DNA of 64,000 bases from Novacetimonas maltaceti. GTDB taxonomy: Bacteria > Pseudomonadota > Alphaproteobacteria > Acetobacterales > Acetobacteraceae. The stretch is taken from the NCBI RefSeq assembly GCF_002906255.1, contig NZ_POTC01000015.1, positions 1 through 64,000 on the forward strand, written 5' to 3'. Below the pieces are notes generated by a model. That model saw nothing but the letters and a program-made list of their open reading frames with translations. It was not told the DNA's origin and did not search any database. Numbering within the stretch: the stretch's first letter is position 1; each line of letters begins with the position of its first letter. The position numbers were made by a program, and so were the translations under genes. This document shows, one piece after another, positions 26,659-36,586 of this stretch.

Positions 26659-27398
26659 GGGACAATCGGACTTTTCTGGGCTATTACGCGCTTGGCACGC
26701 TGGCGGCGGCGGGGATCACGCTTGGCGCGGGTGTCGTGGCATGGTGGCGTGGACGCCGGGCGCAGGCCGATGAAACGGGCATGGCCCCTGCCCCCGTCGC
26801 GCAGGAAATTCCCCCCGACACGGATGGCACCCGCCATGTCATGCGCAGGGTGCTGCAGTATTTCGTCATCCCGCTATGGCTGGTGTCGGGCCTTACGGAC
26901 TGGTGGTGCCATCGCAGGACGGATATTGAGCACACGACCGGCCTGAAGGAGACGGGCATCCACCTGCTGATGCTGGGCGAAGCGGCGGTCCCGGTCCTGG
27001 CGGGGCTGTTCATGGAAATCGACGTGCCGGTGCTGGCGCTGATGATCGCCTCCTTTTTCGTGCATGAGGCAACCGCGATGTGGGATGTCAGCTACGCCGT
27101 GACGCGCCGTGAGGTGCAACCCGTCGAGCAGCATGTACACAGTTTCCTTGAAATGATCCCGCTGCTGGCCGTGGCGATGATTTCCGTCCTGCACTGGCCG
27201 CAGCTTCAGGCGCTTCTGGGGCGCAGGGTCGTGCGGCCGTCGCCGCCACGCCTGAAGCGCGATCCGCTTGGCCTGCCCTATGCGCTTGGTGCGCTGGCGG
27301 CGATGGCCGTGTTCGAGGTCCTTCCCTATTGCGAGGAAGCCCTGCGCGACTGGAAGGCCAGTCCGGGGCGGCTGGTCCCGCCGGGAGCGGGCGCATAG
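26655..27398 (+). CDS. Conserved membrane protein with His/Glu residues in its helices
   Basis: A 247-residue protein without a recognised family name. An N-terminal helix (YYALGTLAAAGITLGAGVVAW) is followed by four or five hydrophobic segments that carry an unusual set of potential metal ligands: D82, H86, H93, E99, H103, E109, H137-E138, D144, E158, H160, H162 and E166, in contexts such as TDWWCHRRTDIEHT, FFVHEATAMWD and EQHVHSFLEMIP. This resembles integral-membrane di-metal proteins, but the assignment is inference. Translation is coupled to the DJ-1 gene by an ATGA overlap. Confidence 0.6.
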   Translation: MRDNRTFLGYYALGTLAAAGITLGAGVVAWWRGRRAQADETGMAPAPVAQEIPPDTDGTRHVMRRVLQYFVIPLWLVSGLTDWWCHRRTDIEHTTGLKETGIHLLMLGEAAVPVLAGLFMEIDVPVLALMIASFFVHEATAMWDVSYAVTRREVQPVEQHVHSFLEMIPLLAVAMISVLHWPQLQALLGRRVVRPSPPRLKRDPLGLPYALGALAAMAVFEVLPYCEEALRDWKASPGRLVPPGAGA

Positions 27399-27556
27399 GG
27401 CAGGATGTCTGGCGCACGATACAGCCGGAAGATGCCCGTGCAACATATGGCGGAATGGCGCGTTGTCTGCCCACGTTGCGAACGATCATGGCATGTTCAT
27501 GAAGAATGCAAATACATGCCGTGCATCGCCTTTCGCGCACAGTCCGGAGTCCTGAC

Positions 27557-27724
27557 ATGGAATCTTTGAAAAATCCCGACCGGATTTCACAAAAACCGAA
27601 ACGGGAGCGCAGTGCTGCGCCCGCGCCCCTGAACCCCGCCGCGCCACGGGATGCCCCCGTGCTCCTGCAGAAAGTATCCGGGCGGGAAAAACAGGCGCCA
27701 AGAAAGAGTCTTTTCAGGAAATAG
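27557..27724 (+). CDS. Possible small basic protein upstream of the glucan synthase gene
   Basis: A 55-residue frame starting MESLKNPDRISQKPKRERS, rich in Lys, Arg and Pro, with no hydrophobic segment and no known family. GGAG at 27546-27549 is seven bases ahead of the ATG, the main support. It ends 51 bases before the glucan synthase start. Composition resembles a disordered peptide, and it may be spurious. Confidence 0.25.
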   Translation: MESLKNPDRISQKPKRERSAAPAPLNPAAPRDAPVLLQKVSGREKQAPRKSLFRK

Positions 27725-27775
27725 CACCGGCAGGAAAAGGGTTTTCCAACCTTACCCTTGCAGGGGGAGCAGGCC

Positions 27776-30700
27776 ATGGACGCGCATCCGGCATCAACGT
27801 CAGCTCCCTCCCCTGCGGCGCCATCCGCGTGGGCAGGTTTCCTGCGGCGCATGTCCCGCCGCGATCCATGGCAGGCATGGCAGGCGGATTCCTTTCCGGT
27901 GCGCAGCGAGATCTTCGGCGCCGAACGGCTGGAGGAACATGCGCGAAGCCTGGCGAGGGCACAGGCCATCGCCCCCCTGTCCGCGCGGGTACGCCGATGG
28001 GGACCGCAACCCCTGTCCCACCGGCTTGCACGCAACAGCGCCTTCCTGCGTGATGCCGAGCGCAGGATCGCAAGGGCCATCACACAGGCGCAGCAACTGA
28101 CGCCCGCGGCACAGTGGCTGGCGGACAACTATGCCCTTGTGGACATGCAGATCCGTGAAATCACGCTGGATCTGCCGCCGGGTTATTATGCGCGCCTGCC
28201 CAAGCTGGCCAATGGGCCGTTTGCGGGCCTGCCCCGGATATTCGCCGTGGCATGGGCCTATGTCGCCCATACCGACAGCAACCTGCAGCCAGACCTGCTG
28301 CGTGGGTACCTGCTCGCCTATCAGGAGGTGGAGGCGCTGACGATCGGCGAATTATGGGCCGTTCCCATCACGCTGCGCATCGTGCTGATCGAAAACCTGC
28401 GCCGCGTGGTTGAGGCGATCATGCACAACAATGCAGACCGCCGTGCCGCCGACCTGATGGCCGAACGTCTGGCGCAGGCGCGCAAGGGCGGCCCTCAGGC
28501 CCTGTCCGCGCTGCTGGCCTCGATCGATCCCGCCATGGTGACGCCCGCCTTCAGCGCGCAGATGGTCCATCGCCTGCGCGGCCTGGACCCGGAGAAGGAC
28601 CCCGCCCTTGTCTGGCTGCAGCAGCGCCTGTCCGACGGGGGCGGCACGATCGACGCCTCCGTGCGTGACGACCAGCATGAACAGGGGGCCTTCAACGCCA
28701 CGATCCGCAACATCATCACCAGCCTGCGCCTGATCGCGGGTTTCGACTGGACCGAGGTGTTCGAGCAGGTCTGCCCGGTGGATCGGGTATTTGCGGAATA
28801 TGACAGCTTCACGCAGGCCGATTTCGCAACGCGTGACCTGTACCGCAAGGCGATAGAGGGGCTGGCCCGTGGATGCGCCCATACGGAAACCGGCGTGGCG
28901 CAGGCTGCGGTATCGCTGGCCCGGACCGCGCGGCAGGACCATCCGCAGGACCCGCGGCACGAAGACCCGGGATATTACCTGCTGATGGATGGTCGTCGGA
29001 TGCTTGAGCAGGGACTGGGGTTCCGGCCCATGCCGTTCGAGCGGATGGTGCGCGCGGGATGCCGGTGGGGGATCGCGGGATACAGCATCGCGGTCACGTG
29101 CCTCGCACTGCTTTTCCTTGCCATTCCGGTGTGGCTTTCATCGTCCATGGGCGCCATGGCGCCGTGGGTCATGATGGTGGCGTGTATCGCGTTCGTGCCG
29201 ACGACCGATGCCGCCGTGGCCTGCATCAACCGCCTTGCGCTGCAGGCAATCCGGGTGATGGCACTGCCGGGACTGGAACTGCGCGATGGCATTCCGCAGC
29301 ACCTGCGCACGATGGTCGTCATGCCGGTCATGCTGGTGACGGAGGACAGCATCGCGGAACTGCTTGCCCGGCTGGAGGTGCACTACCTTGCCACCCGCGA
29401 CGATGCAGTCCATTTCGCCCTGCTGAGCGACTGGCGCGACCATGACAGTGCGCAGGCGCCGGATGATGAGGTGCTGCTTGCGCTTGCGGCGCAGGGGATC
29501 GACCGCCTCAACCGGCGCCATGGCCCCGCGCCCGGCGGCCCGCGCTTCCTGCTGCTCCATCGCAGGCGCGTATGGTGCGACAGCGAGCGCATCTGGATGG
29601 GGTGGGAGCGCAAGCGCGGCAAGCTGCATGAACTCAACGTGCTGCTGCGGGGCGGACGCAATACCACCTTCCTGCCCGATCCCGCGCGGGTCGTGCCTGA
29701 TGGCGTGCGTTATGTCATCACCCTTGACGCCGATACCCGCCTGCCGCTCGAGACGGTGCGCAGGCTCGTGGGGAAAATGGCGCATCCGCTGAACCTGCCG
29801 CGTTTCGACCCCGTGACCGCCCGTGTCAGCGCGGGATATGCCATCCTGCAGCCACGGGTCACGCCCGCGCTGCCGGTGGGCCACAAAAGCACGATTTTCC
29901 AGCGTGCCTTTTCCAGCGCCAGTGGCATCGACGCCTATTCCGCCGCTGTCTCCGACCTGTATCAGGATATGTTTGGCGAAGGTTCCTACGCGGGCAAGGG
30001 GATTTACGATATCGATGCGTTCGAGGCCGCGCTGGCCCATCGTGTCCCGGATTCCACCCTGCTGAGCCATGACCTGTTCGAGGGGATTTTCGCGCGCGCG
30101 GGCCTTGCCTCCGATATCGAGGTGGTGGAGGAATCCCCGACCGACTACCTCGTCGCGGTGCAGCGGTTGCATCGCTGGACGCGGGGGGACTGGCAGTTGC
30201 TGCCGTGGATTTTCTCCGGACTTGGGCGCAGCACGGACCCACGCCGCGGGCTGTCGGGGATCGCGCGGTGGAAGATGGCGGACAACCTGCGGCGCACTTT
30301 GGGCGCGCCACTTGTCCTGCTGGCATTTTTCACCTGCTGGTTCCTGCCGCTTCCTGCCGCCGCAATCTGGAGCGTGTTCATCCTGGCGATGATGGCGCTG
30401 CCGGTTTTCCTGCCTGTGCTTGCCGATTTCATACCCCGTCGCGAATGGATCACGCTGCGCAGTTATGGCAGCGTCCTGCTGGCCGACAGTCGTGATGCGC
30501 TGGTTGTCTTCGTGCTCAACATCACCTTTGCCGCGCATCTTGCCTTCCTGATGGGCGATGCGATCGCGCGGACGCTGGTCCGGGTCTGCGTGACCCGCCG
30601 CAACCTGCTGCAATGGGTTCCCGCCGCGCAGACCCTGCCGGCCACGCGGCCGGGCGTTGCGGCATATTACCGCCGCATGGTCCCTGCGCCGCTGCTCAGC

Positions 30701-33700
30701 CTGTTCATGGTGGACATGGTGGCGCACCATGCGGCATGGAGCCTGTTCGTGGCCATGCCGCTTGCGCTCGTATGGGGGGCGTCACCCATCGTTGCAATGT
30801 GGGTCAGCAGGTTTCCTGTCACGGCAGCGCGCTCCCGCCCGTCGCGCACGGATATCCGTTCCCTGCGGATGACCGCGCGGCGGACATGGCGGTTTTTCGA
30901 AACCTTCGTGACCCCGGCGGACCATATGCTGCCGCCGGACAATTTCCAGGAAGACCCCGATGCCGTACTGGCGCACCGTACGTCGCCCACCAATATCGGG
31001 CTGTACCTGCTGTGCTGCATCAGTGCGCGCGATTTCGGCTGGATGGGCCTTGCGGAGACGCTGGAACGGCTGGAGGCCACGTTCGCCACGCTTGATGCCC
31101 TGCCGCGCTATCGCGGGCATTTCTACAACTGGTATGACACTTCAGACCTGACGGTGCTGGAACCGGCCTATGTCTCCACCGTGGACAGCGGCAACATGGC
31201 GGGCCATCTGGTGGCATTGGCCAGCGCGTGCCGCCTGTGGCGGCATGGGGACGGCAGGCCCCACGCAGCGTGGCGCGAAGGTGCGGTCGATGCGCTCAAC
31301 ATCGCGATTGCGGACCTGACCTTCCGCGATGGCGTGCGGCTGTCCCTTTCCACCGGGCAGAGGCGCCTGCTGCGCGCGCTCGCGGTCCTGAAGGGCGCGG
31401 TCCTGTCCGCCCCGCCAGTCCCCTCCCCATCGCAGCTTTCGGTGCTGCAGGCGCGCGCGCGCGCCGTCAGCGAACAGGCGGCGGCCATCGGGCGCGGTCC
31501 TGCCGATACGGCGCATGCCGGCCATTCCGATCCCCGGTTCTGGGCCGATGCGGCGCTGCGTGCCCTTGCAAGCCACATCCGTGACGTGGCGCCGGGCGCG
31601 CAGGATGCCATCAGGGACCGCCTCGAGGCCCTTGAACACAAGGCGCGCGCCATGGCGCAGGCCATGGAGTTCGGCTTCCTGTGCAATGAGTCGCGCAAGC
31701 TGCTTTCGATCGGTTTCGTGGTGGCGGAGGAGGCGCAGGACAGCAACTGTTACGACCTGCTGGCGTCGGAGGCACGGCTGGCGGTGTTCTTTGCCATCGC
31801 CAAGGGGGACATGCCGGCACGCAACTGGTTCCGCCTTGGCCGCGCCATCACGCCTGTCGGCAATGGCGCGGCACTGGTGTCATGGTCGGGCTCGATGTTC
31901 GAATACCTCATGCCGTCGCTGGTCATGCGCGCGCCGATCGGAAGCCTGCTGGAGCAGACCAACACGCTGGTGGTGCAGTGCCAGATTGCCTATGGACAGG
32001 GGCGCGGCATCCCGTGGGGGATTTCCGAATCCGCCTATAACGTGCGCGACCTTGAATATACCTACCAGTATTCGAATTTCGGCGTCCCCGGCCTGGGGCT
32101 GAAACGCGGGCTGGGGAATGACACGGTTGTTGCCCCCTATGCCACGATACTCGCCGCCATGGTTGACCCGCGAAAGGCGGTCGCCAACCTCCTGGCCCTC
32201 GACAGGCTGGGGGCGCAGGGACGTTACGGGTTCTATGAATCCCTTGATTACACGCCACAGCGCGTGCCCGACCGTGAACGCATGGCGATCGTGCGCGCCT
32301 ACATGGCCCATCATCAGGGCATGTCGATCCTGGCGGCCGCGGATACGGTCCTCAATGGCATCATGCGCGCGCGTTTCCATGACGACCCGGCCATTGCCTC
32401 GGCCGAGTTATTGCTGCAGGAACGCGCGCCACGCACCGGCGCGGTTGCACGCGCCCTCCCGTCGGAGGAGGCCGCATCTGCGCCCGCCCATGCGCAGGCC
32501 ACGGCCACAGGACGCTATTACGCCACCGCCGATACGCCACAGCCTGTGACGCACCTGCTGTCAAACGGACGTTACACGGTCATGCTGAGTGCGGCGGGAT
32601 CGGGATACAGCAGGTGGCACGGGCAGGCCATTACGCGCTGGCGCGAGGACCCGACCCTCGATGATACGGGATCGTATGTCTATCTCAGGAATGTCCGGAC
32701 CGGGCAGGTCTGGTCGGCGGGCCTGCAACCCTGCGGCGTGCGGGCGGATGAACATGGCGTCGTGTTCCATGAGGACCGGGCGGAATTCGCCCGCCGTGAT
32801 GGCAGCGTGACCACCATGATGGAGGTCATGGTCTCGGCCGAGGATGATGCGGAAGTCAGGCAGGTTTCCCTGTTCAATGGCGGCAGTGAGACGTTGGAGA
32901 TCGAAGTCACGTCCTATGCCGAACTCGCCCTCATTGCGCAGGCGGCGGATATTGCCCACCCGGCATTCACCAAGCTGTTCGTGCAGACCGAATACCTGCC
33001 CGACGCCCGCGCCCTGCTGGCCACCCGCCGCCGCCGCACGCCGGATGAACCCGAAATCTGGGCCGCGCACCTGGCGGTCTGCACCACGCCGGTGCAGGTG
33101 GAAACGGACCGGGGGCACTTTGTCGGGCGCGGGCATGACCTGCGCATGCCGCGCGCGCTTCTGCCCGGGGGCACGATGTCGGGACAGACCGGGACCGTGC
33201 TGGACGCCATATTCGCAATCCGCAGCACGCTGGTGATCCGCCCCGGCGCGATGGCGCGGATCACCTTCTGGACACTGCTCGCCCCCTCACGCGCGGAACT
33301 TCTGGGCCTGATCGACACGCACCGCGATGCCGTCGCGTTTGAACGGGTGCGCATGCTGGCATGGACGCAGGCACAGGTGCAGTTGCGCCATCTGGACATC
33401 ACCCCGGCGGACGCCGACCTGTTCCAGCGCCTTGCGGGGCACATCATATTCGCAGGTCCCGCCCTGCGCGCGGATGCGCATGAGATCGCCACCGGCGCGG
33501 GCGCGCAGCAGGTACTGTGGGAACAGGGCATTTCGGGGGACCTGCCGATCGTGCTGCTGCGGATATGCGATAACGCCAATACCGACGTGGTGCGCCACCT
33601 GCTGCTGGCGCAGGAATATTTCCGGCTCAAGCAACTGGCGGTGGATATCGTGATCCTGAACGAGCACCCGTCTTCCTACCTTCAGGATCTCCAGACATCG

Positions 33701-35017
33701 CTCGAAGACATGGTGCGCGCGACGGGCAGGCTGGCGGCGGGGGCGGGTTCGGTACGCATATTGCGTGCCGACCTGATTTCCCCTGCCCTGTGTGGCCTGC
33801 TGGCATCGGTGGCGCGGGTCGTGCTGTCGGCGCGCCAGACCCTTGCCGAACAGCTTGAGCGCGCACAGCCCCTCCCATCCCTGTCCCCCGGTGCCGCCGG
33901 ACAGGGCGCGCGCAGGGCCGCGGCATCCGGACCGGACATGACCGCGCGTGGCGGGCCTGCCTTGCCGGAACTTGAATTCTTCAACGGCTTCGGGGGGTTC
34001 GCCAGTCACGGGCGGGAATATGTGGTCCTCCTTGCCCCCGGCCGGACGACGCCCGCGCCATGGGTCAATATCATCGCCAATGACGATTTCGGATTCCAGG
34101 TCTCCGCCGAGGGGACGGGATATACATGGGCACTCAACAGCCGCGAACACCAGTTGACGCCATGGTCGAACGACCCGCTTGTGGATCGGACCGGGGAAAT
34201 CTTCTATTTCCACGATCAGGATACGCATGACCTGTGGTGCCCGAACGCCGCGATCCGGCGGGATGCCGGCGCGACCTACGTCACCCGGCACGGGTGGGGC
34301 CATACCCGTCAGGAACGCGTGGCGCATGGCATCGCCAGCACGCTGGTGCAGTGCGTGCCGCAGGGCGACCCGGTCAAGATTTCCCGTATCCAGTTGCACA
34401 ACCTTTCGACCCGGCCGCGCAGCCTGTCCATCACCGCCTATGTGGAATGGGTGCTGGGGGCCGCGCGCGGGAATGCCGCGCCATTCGTCATCACATGGCT
34501 TGACCCGCAGACCGGCGCGCTGTTTGCGTGCAACCGGTGGGATGCGACCTATGGCCGGCGCGTCGCCTTCCTTGATATCGGTGGCTACAGCACTGCCGCA
34601 TGTGGTGACCGGCGCGCCTTTGTCGGGCGCAATGGCACGCTGGACGCGCCAGCGGCATTCGCGCGTGCCGATGGTGTCGCCGGGGCGCTGGGCGCAGGGC
34701 TGGACCCGTGCGGGGTGTTGCAGACGCTCGTCACCCTGCCCCCGGATGGCCGGGTGGAAACCGTCTGCCTGCTGGGCGAAGCGCAGGATGAACAGGCCGC
34801 GCGCGCTGGTGATGAAATATCGCGCAGCGGACCCCGGCATCATCGGGCAGGAAGTCACGGCCCGGTGGGAAAGGCTGGTCCGTTCGATACAGGTCCGCAC
34901 GCCGGATCGTGCGATGGACATCATGCTCAACGGCTGGCTGCTCTACCAGACATTGAGCAGCCGTATCCAGGCACGGGCCGGTTTCTACCAGGCCAGCGGG
35001 GCATTCGGTTTCCGTGA
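27776..35017 (+). CDS. Cyclic beta-1,2-glucan synthase (NdvB-like), N-terminal part; frameshifted
   Basis: A giant inner-membrane enzyme that makes cyclic beta-1,2-glucans for the periplasm. The 2413-residue frame contains a GT84-type transferase with membrane helices near residues 436 and 845, a DADTRLP metal motif near 650 and QRLHRWTRGDWQLLPW near 795. A middle glycoamylase-like (cyclisation) domain follows, with IPWGISESAYNVRDLEYTYQ near 1400 and YMAHHQGMSIL near 1508. GH94 N-terminal modules start near 1578 and 2061. After about residue 2343 the frame is lost in a GC repeat and about 70 unrelated residues follow. The ATG at 27776 follows GGGGGAG. The intact family length is about 2850, matched only if the next frame is joined. 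Confidence 0.85.
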   Translation: MDAHPASTSAPSPAAPSAWAGFLRRMSRRDPWQAWQADSFPVRSEIFGAERLEEHARSLARAQAIAPLSARVRRWGPQPLSHRLARNSAFLRDAERRIARAITQAQQLTPAAQWLADNYALVDMQIREITLDLPPGYYARLPKLANGPFAGLPRIFAVAWAYVAHTDSNLQPDLLRGYLLAYQEVEALTIGELWAVPITLRIVLIENLRRVVEAIMHNNADRRAADLMAERLAQARKGGPQALSALLASIDPAMVTPAFSAQMVHRLRGLDPEKDPALVWLQQRLSDGGGTIDASVRDDQHEQGAFNATIRNIITSLRLIAGFDWTEVFEQVCPVDRVFAEYDSFTQADFATRDLYRKAIEGLARGCAHTETGVAQAAVSLARTARQDHPQDPRHEDPGYYLLMDGRRMLEQGLGFRPMPFERMVRAGCRWGIAGYSIAVTCLALLFLAIPVWLSSSMGAMAPWVMMVACIAFVPTTDAAVACINRLALQAIRVMALPGLELRDGIPQHLRTMVVMPVMLVTEDSIAELLARLEVHYLATRDDAVHFALLSDWRDHDSAQAPDDEVLLALAAQGIDRLNRRHGPAPGGPRFLLLHRRRVWCDSERIWMGWERKRGKLHELNVLLRGGRNTTFLPDPARVVPDGVRYVITLDADTRLPLETVRRLVGKMAHPLNLPRFDPVTARVSAGYAILQPRVTPALPVGHKSTIFQRAFSSASGIDAYSAAVSDLYQDMFGEGSYAGKGIYDIDAFEAALAHRVPDSTLLSHDLFEGIFARAGLASDIEVVEESPTDYLVAVQRLHRWTRGDWQLLPWIFSGLGRSTDPRRGLSGIARWKMADNLRRTLGAPLVLLAFFTCWFLPLPAAAIWSVFILAMMALPVFLPVLADFIPRREWITLRSYGSVLLADSRDALVVFVLNITFAAHLAFLMGDAIARTLVRVCVTRRNLLQWVPAAQTLPATRPGVAAYYRRMVPAPLLSLFMVDMVAHHAAWSLFVAMPLALVWGASPIVAMWVSRFPVTAARSRPSRTDIRSLRMTARRTWRFFETFVTPADHMLPPDNFQEDPDAVLAHRTSPTNIGLYLLCCISARDFGWMGLAETLERLEATFATLDALPRYRGHFYNWYDTSDLTVLEPAYVSTVDSGNMAGHLVALASACRLWRHGDGRPHAAWREGAVDALNIAIADLTFRDGVRLSLSTGQRRLLRALAVLKGAVLSAPPVPSPSQLSVLQARARAVSEQAAAIGRGPADTAHAGHSDPRFWADAALRALASHIRDVAPGAQDAIRDRLEALEHKARAMAQAMEFGFLCNESRKLLSIGFVVAEEAQDSNCYDLLASEARLAVFFAIAKGDMPARNWFRLGRAITPVGNGAALVSWSGSMFEYLMPSLVMRAPIGSLLEQTNTLVVQCQIAYGQGRGIPWGISESAYNVRDLEYTYQYSNFGVPGLGLKRGLGNDTVVAPYATILAAMVDPRKAVANLLALDRLGAQGRYGFYESLDYTPQRVPDRERMAIVRAYMAHHQGMSILAAADTVLNGIMRARFHDDPAIASAELLLQERAPRTGAVARALPSEEAASAPAHAQATATGRYYATADTPQPVTHLLSNGRYTVMLSAAGSGYSRWHGQAITRWREDPTLDDTGSYVYLRNVRTGQVWSAGLQPCGVRADEHGVVFHEDRAEFARRDGSVTTMMEVMVSAEDDAEVRQVSLFNGGSETLEIEVTSYAELALIAQAADIAHPAFTKLFVQTEYLPDARALLATRRRRTPDEPEIWAAHLAVCTTPVQVETDRGHFVGRGHDLRMPRALLPGGTMSGQTGTVLDAIFAIRSTLVIRPGAMARITFWTLLAPSRAELLGLIDTHRDAVAFERVRMLAWTQAQVQLRHLDITPADADLFQRLAGHIIFAGPALRADAHEIATGAGAQQVLWEQGISGDLPIVLLRICDNANTDVVRHLLLAQEYFRLKQLAVDIVILNEHPSSYLQDLQTSLEDMVRATGRLAAGAGSVRILRADLISPALCGLLASVARVVLSARQTLAEQLERAQPLPSLSPGAAGQGARRAAASGPDMTARGGPALPELEFFNGFGGFASHGREYVVLLAPGRTTPAPWVNIIANDDFGFQVSAEGTGYTWALNSREHQLTPWSNDPLVDRTGEIFYFHDQDTHDLWCPNAAIRRDAGATYVTRHGWGHTRQERVAHGIASTLVQCVPQGDPVKISRIQLHNLSTRPRSLSITAYVEWVLGAARGNAAPFVITWLDPQTGALFACNRWDATYGRRVAFLDIGGYSTAACGDRRAFVGRNGTLDAPAAFARADGVAGALGAGLDPCGVLQTLVTLPPDGRVETVCLLGEAQDEQAARAGDEISRSGPRHHRAGSHGPVGKAGPFDTGPHAGSCDGHHAQRLAALPDIEQPYPGTGRFLPGQRGIRFP
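34796..34808 (+). other. Frameshift site in a GC dinucleotide run of the glucan synthase gene
   Basis: The upstream frame reads ...GAA CAG GCC GCG CGC, then needs a two-base gain or a one-base loss to continue as Leu-Val-Met-Lys-Tyr-Arg in the downstream frame. The site is a GCGCGCGC-like run, a classic slippage context. Whether this is a true mutation, a phase-variable tract or a sequencing error cannot be told from one sequence. Confidence 0.75.
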
Positions 35018-36371
35018 CCAGTTGCAAGATGGTATGGCGCTGGCGCAGGCTGCCCCGGCGCGGGTGCGCGAACACCTGCTGCGCGCGGCATCGCGCCAGT
35101 TCGTCGAAGGGGATGTCCAGCACTGGTGGCTGCCGCAGACGGGGGCAGGCGTGCGCACCCATATTTCCGATGACTGCGCATGGCTGGCGTACACCGTCGC
35201 CCATTATGTCCGCACCAGCGGGGATCGCGCGGTCCTTGATGCGCAGGTCCCGTTTCTGGAGGCCCCGCCACTGCCGATAACCGAGCATGACCGTTTCATG
35301 ATACCGGACCACTCCGCCGAGGTCGCGTCACTGTTCGAGCATTGCGCCCGTGCGCTCGAGCACAGCATGCGTGTGGGCGCGCACGGACTGCCCCTGATGG
35401 GGACAGGCGACTGGAACGACGGCATGAACCGGGTGGGGGAAAAGGGACGCGGGGAAAGTGTATGGCTGGGATGGTTCCTGCACGCCGCGCTGACGGCCTT
35501 CATCCCGCTGGCGCGCGACCATGGGGCAGGCGCGCGCGCGCAGGCATGGCAGGCACATGCGGATATGCTTGCGCGTGCGCTGGAGCAGGCATGGGACGGG
35601 GACTGGTACCTGCGTGCCTATTTCGACGACGGCACGCCGCTGGGATCGCATCTTGATACGGAATGCCGGATCGACGCCATTTCACAATCATGGGCCGTGC
35701 TGTCCGGGGTTGCCACGCCGGAGCGGGCGGCACATGCCATGCAGTCCGCGCTGCAGCACCTGACGGGACACCCGCAGGGCCTTGTGCTTGTGCTTGCGCC
35801 GCCGTTCGAGGGGGCAGGTCCCGATCCGGGCTATATCAGCGGATACCCGCCGGGCATCCGCGAAAATGGCGGACAGTACACCCATGCGGCCCTGTGGACC
35901 GTCATGGCGGTGGCGGCCCTGCATGATGGGACGCGCGCCCACGGCCTGTTCCATGACCTGCTGCCCATCACGCATGCCCTGACGATGCGCGATGCCCGGA
36001 CCTACCTGCTGGAACCTTATGTGGTTGCGGCCGACATCTATTCCCGTCCCCCCCATCAGGGACGCGGTGGATGGTCATGGTACACGGGATCGGCCGGATG
36101 GATGCAGCGGGTCGGATGTGAAACCGTCCTCGGCATCCATGTCGAGGGGACGGAGTTGCGGATCGATCCATGCATTCCTGCCGACTGGCCCGCGTTCGAG
36201 GTGGAGCTTGCATGGCGCACGGCGCGCTATGTCATCAGGGTCGAAAACCCGAACCACGTCTGCCGTGGGGTCACGCGACTGGTTCTGGATGGACAGTCGA
36301 TGGCCGCGCCCCATCATGTCACCATGTCGGATGACGCAGGCGTGCATACGGTATCGGTGACGCTTGGATGA
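34812..36371 (+). CDS. Cyclic beta-1,2-glucan synthase, C-terminal GH94 phosphorylase part; frameshifted fragment
   Basis: A 519-residue continuation in another frame, beginning MKYRAADPGIIGQEV. It contains the GH94 (alpha/alpha)6 barrel: SGAFGFRDQLQDGMALAQ, HWWLPQTGAGVRTHISDDCAWL, and the catalytic MGTGDWNDGMNRVG with the general-acid Asp, then YISGYPPGIRENGGQYTHAA and SWYTGSAGWMQRV. This domain controls glucan chain length in NdvB. Joined to the upstream frame the protein would be about 2865 residues. Independent translation from the internal ATG has no good ribosome-binding site, so the domain is probably not made unless the frame is restored. Confidence 0.75.
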   Translation: MKYRAADPGIIGQEVTARWERLVRSIQVRTPDRAMDIMLNGWLLYQTLSSRIQARAGFYQASGAFGFRDQLQDGMALAQAAPARVREHLLRAASRQFVEGDVQHWWLPQTGAGVRTHISDDCAWLAYTVAHYVRTSGDRAVLDAQVPFLEAPPLPITEHDRFMIPDHSAEVASLFEHCARALEHSMRVGAHGLPLMGTGDWNDGMNRVGEKGRGESVWLGWFLHAALTAFIPLARDHGAGARAQAWQAHADMLARALEQAWDGDWYLRAYFDDGTPLGSHLDTECRIDAISQSWAVLSGVATPERAAHAMQSALQHLTGHPQGLVLVLAPPFEGAGPDPGYISGYPPGIRENGGQYTHAALWTVMAVAALHDGTRAHGLFHDLLPITHALTMRDARTYLLEPYVVAADIYSRPPHQGRGGWSWYTGSAGWMQRVGCETVLGIHVEGTELRIDPCIPADWPAFEVELAWRTARYVIRVENPNHVCRGVTRLVLDGQSMAAPHHVTMSDDAGVHTVSVTLG

Positions 36372-36586
36372 TCATCGGCCATGCACGGCGCAGAAATATA
36401 ATGACAAAAGATGTCACGGTATTTGAAATATCTGTGATAAGATAAATGAATATGACAGTGATATCACAATGTATTTACGCTGTCATATCTGGATACCACC
36501 TATGTATCCCGACGCCATGACAACGGTCAATATCAGTATATGATGTGTTTCCGTTTTTATGGCACGACGAATACATGGGCAGGGCA
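36372..36586 (+). promoter_or_regulatory. Aquaporin gene upstream region with nested palindromes
   Basis: An AT-rich 215-base gap. ATATGACAG (36450-36458) and CTGTCATAT (36480-36488) form a nine-base inverted repeat whose interior contains the perfect palindrome GTGATATCAC (36458-36467). This looks like an operator or RNA hairpin upstream of the channel gene. The binding factor is unknown. Confidence 0.4.

Noticed and set aside
33287-34930. A 547-codon minus-strand frame within the glucan synthase gene
   Set aside because: Shadow of the coding frame with no recognisable family and no ribosome-binding site.
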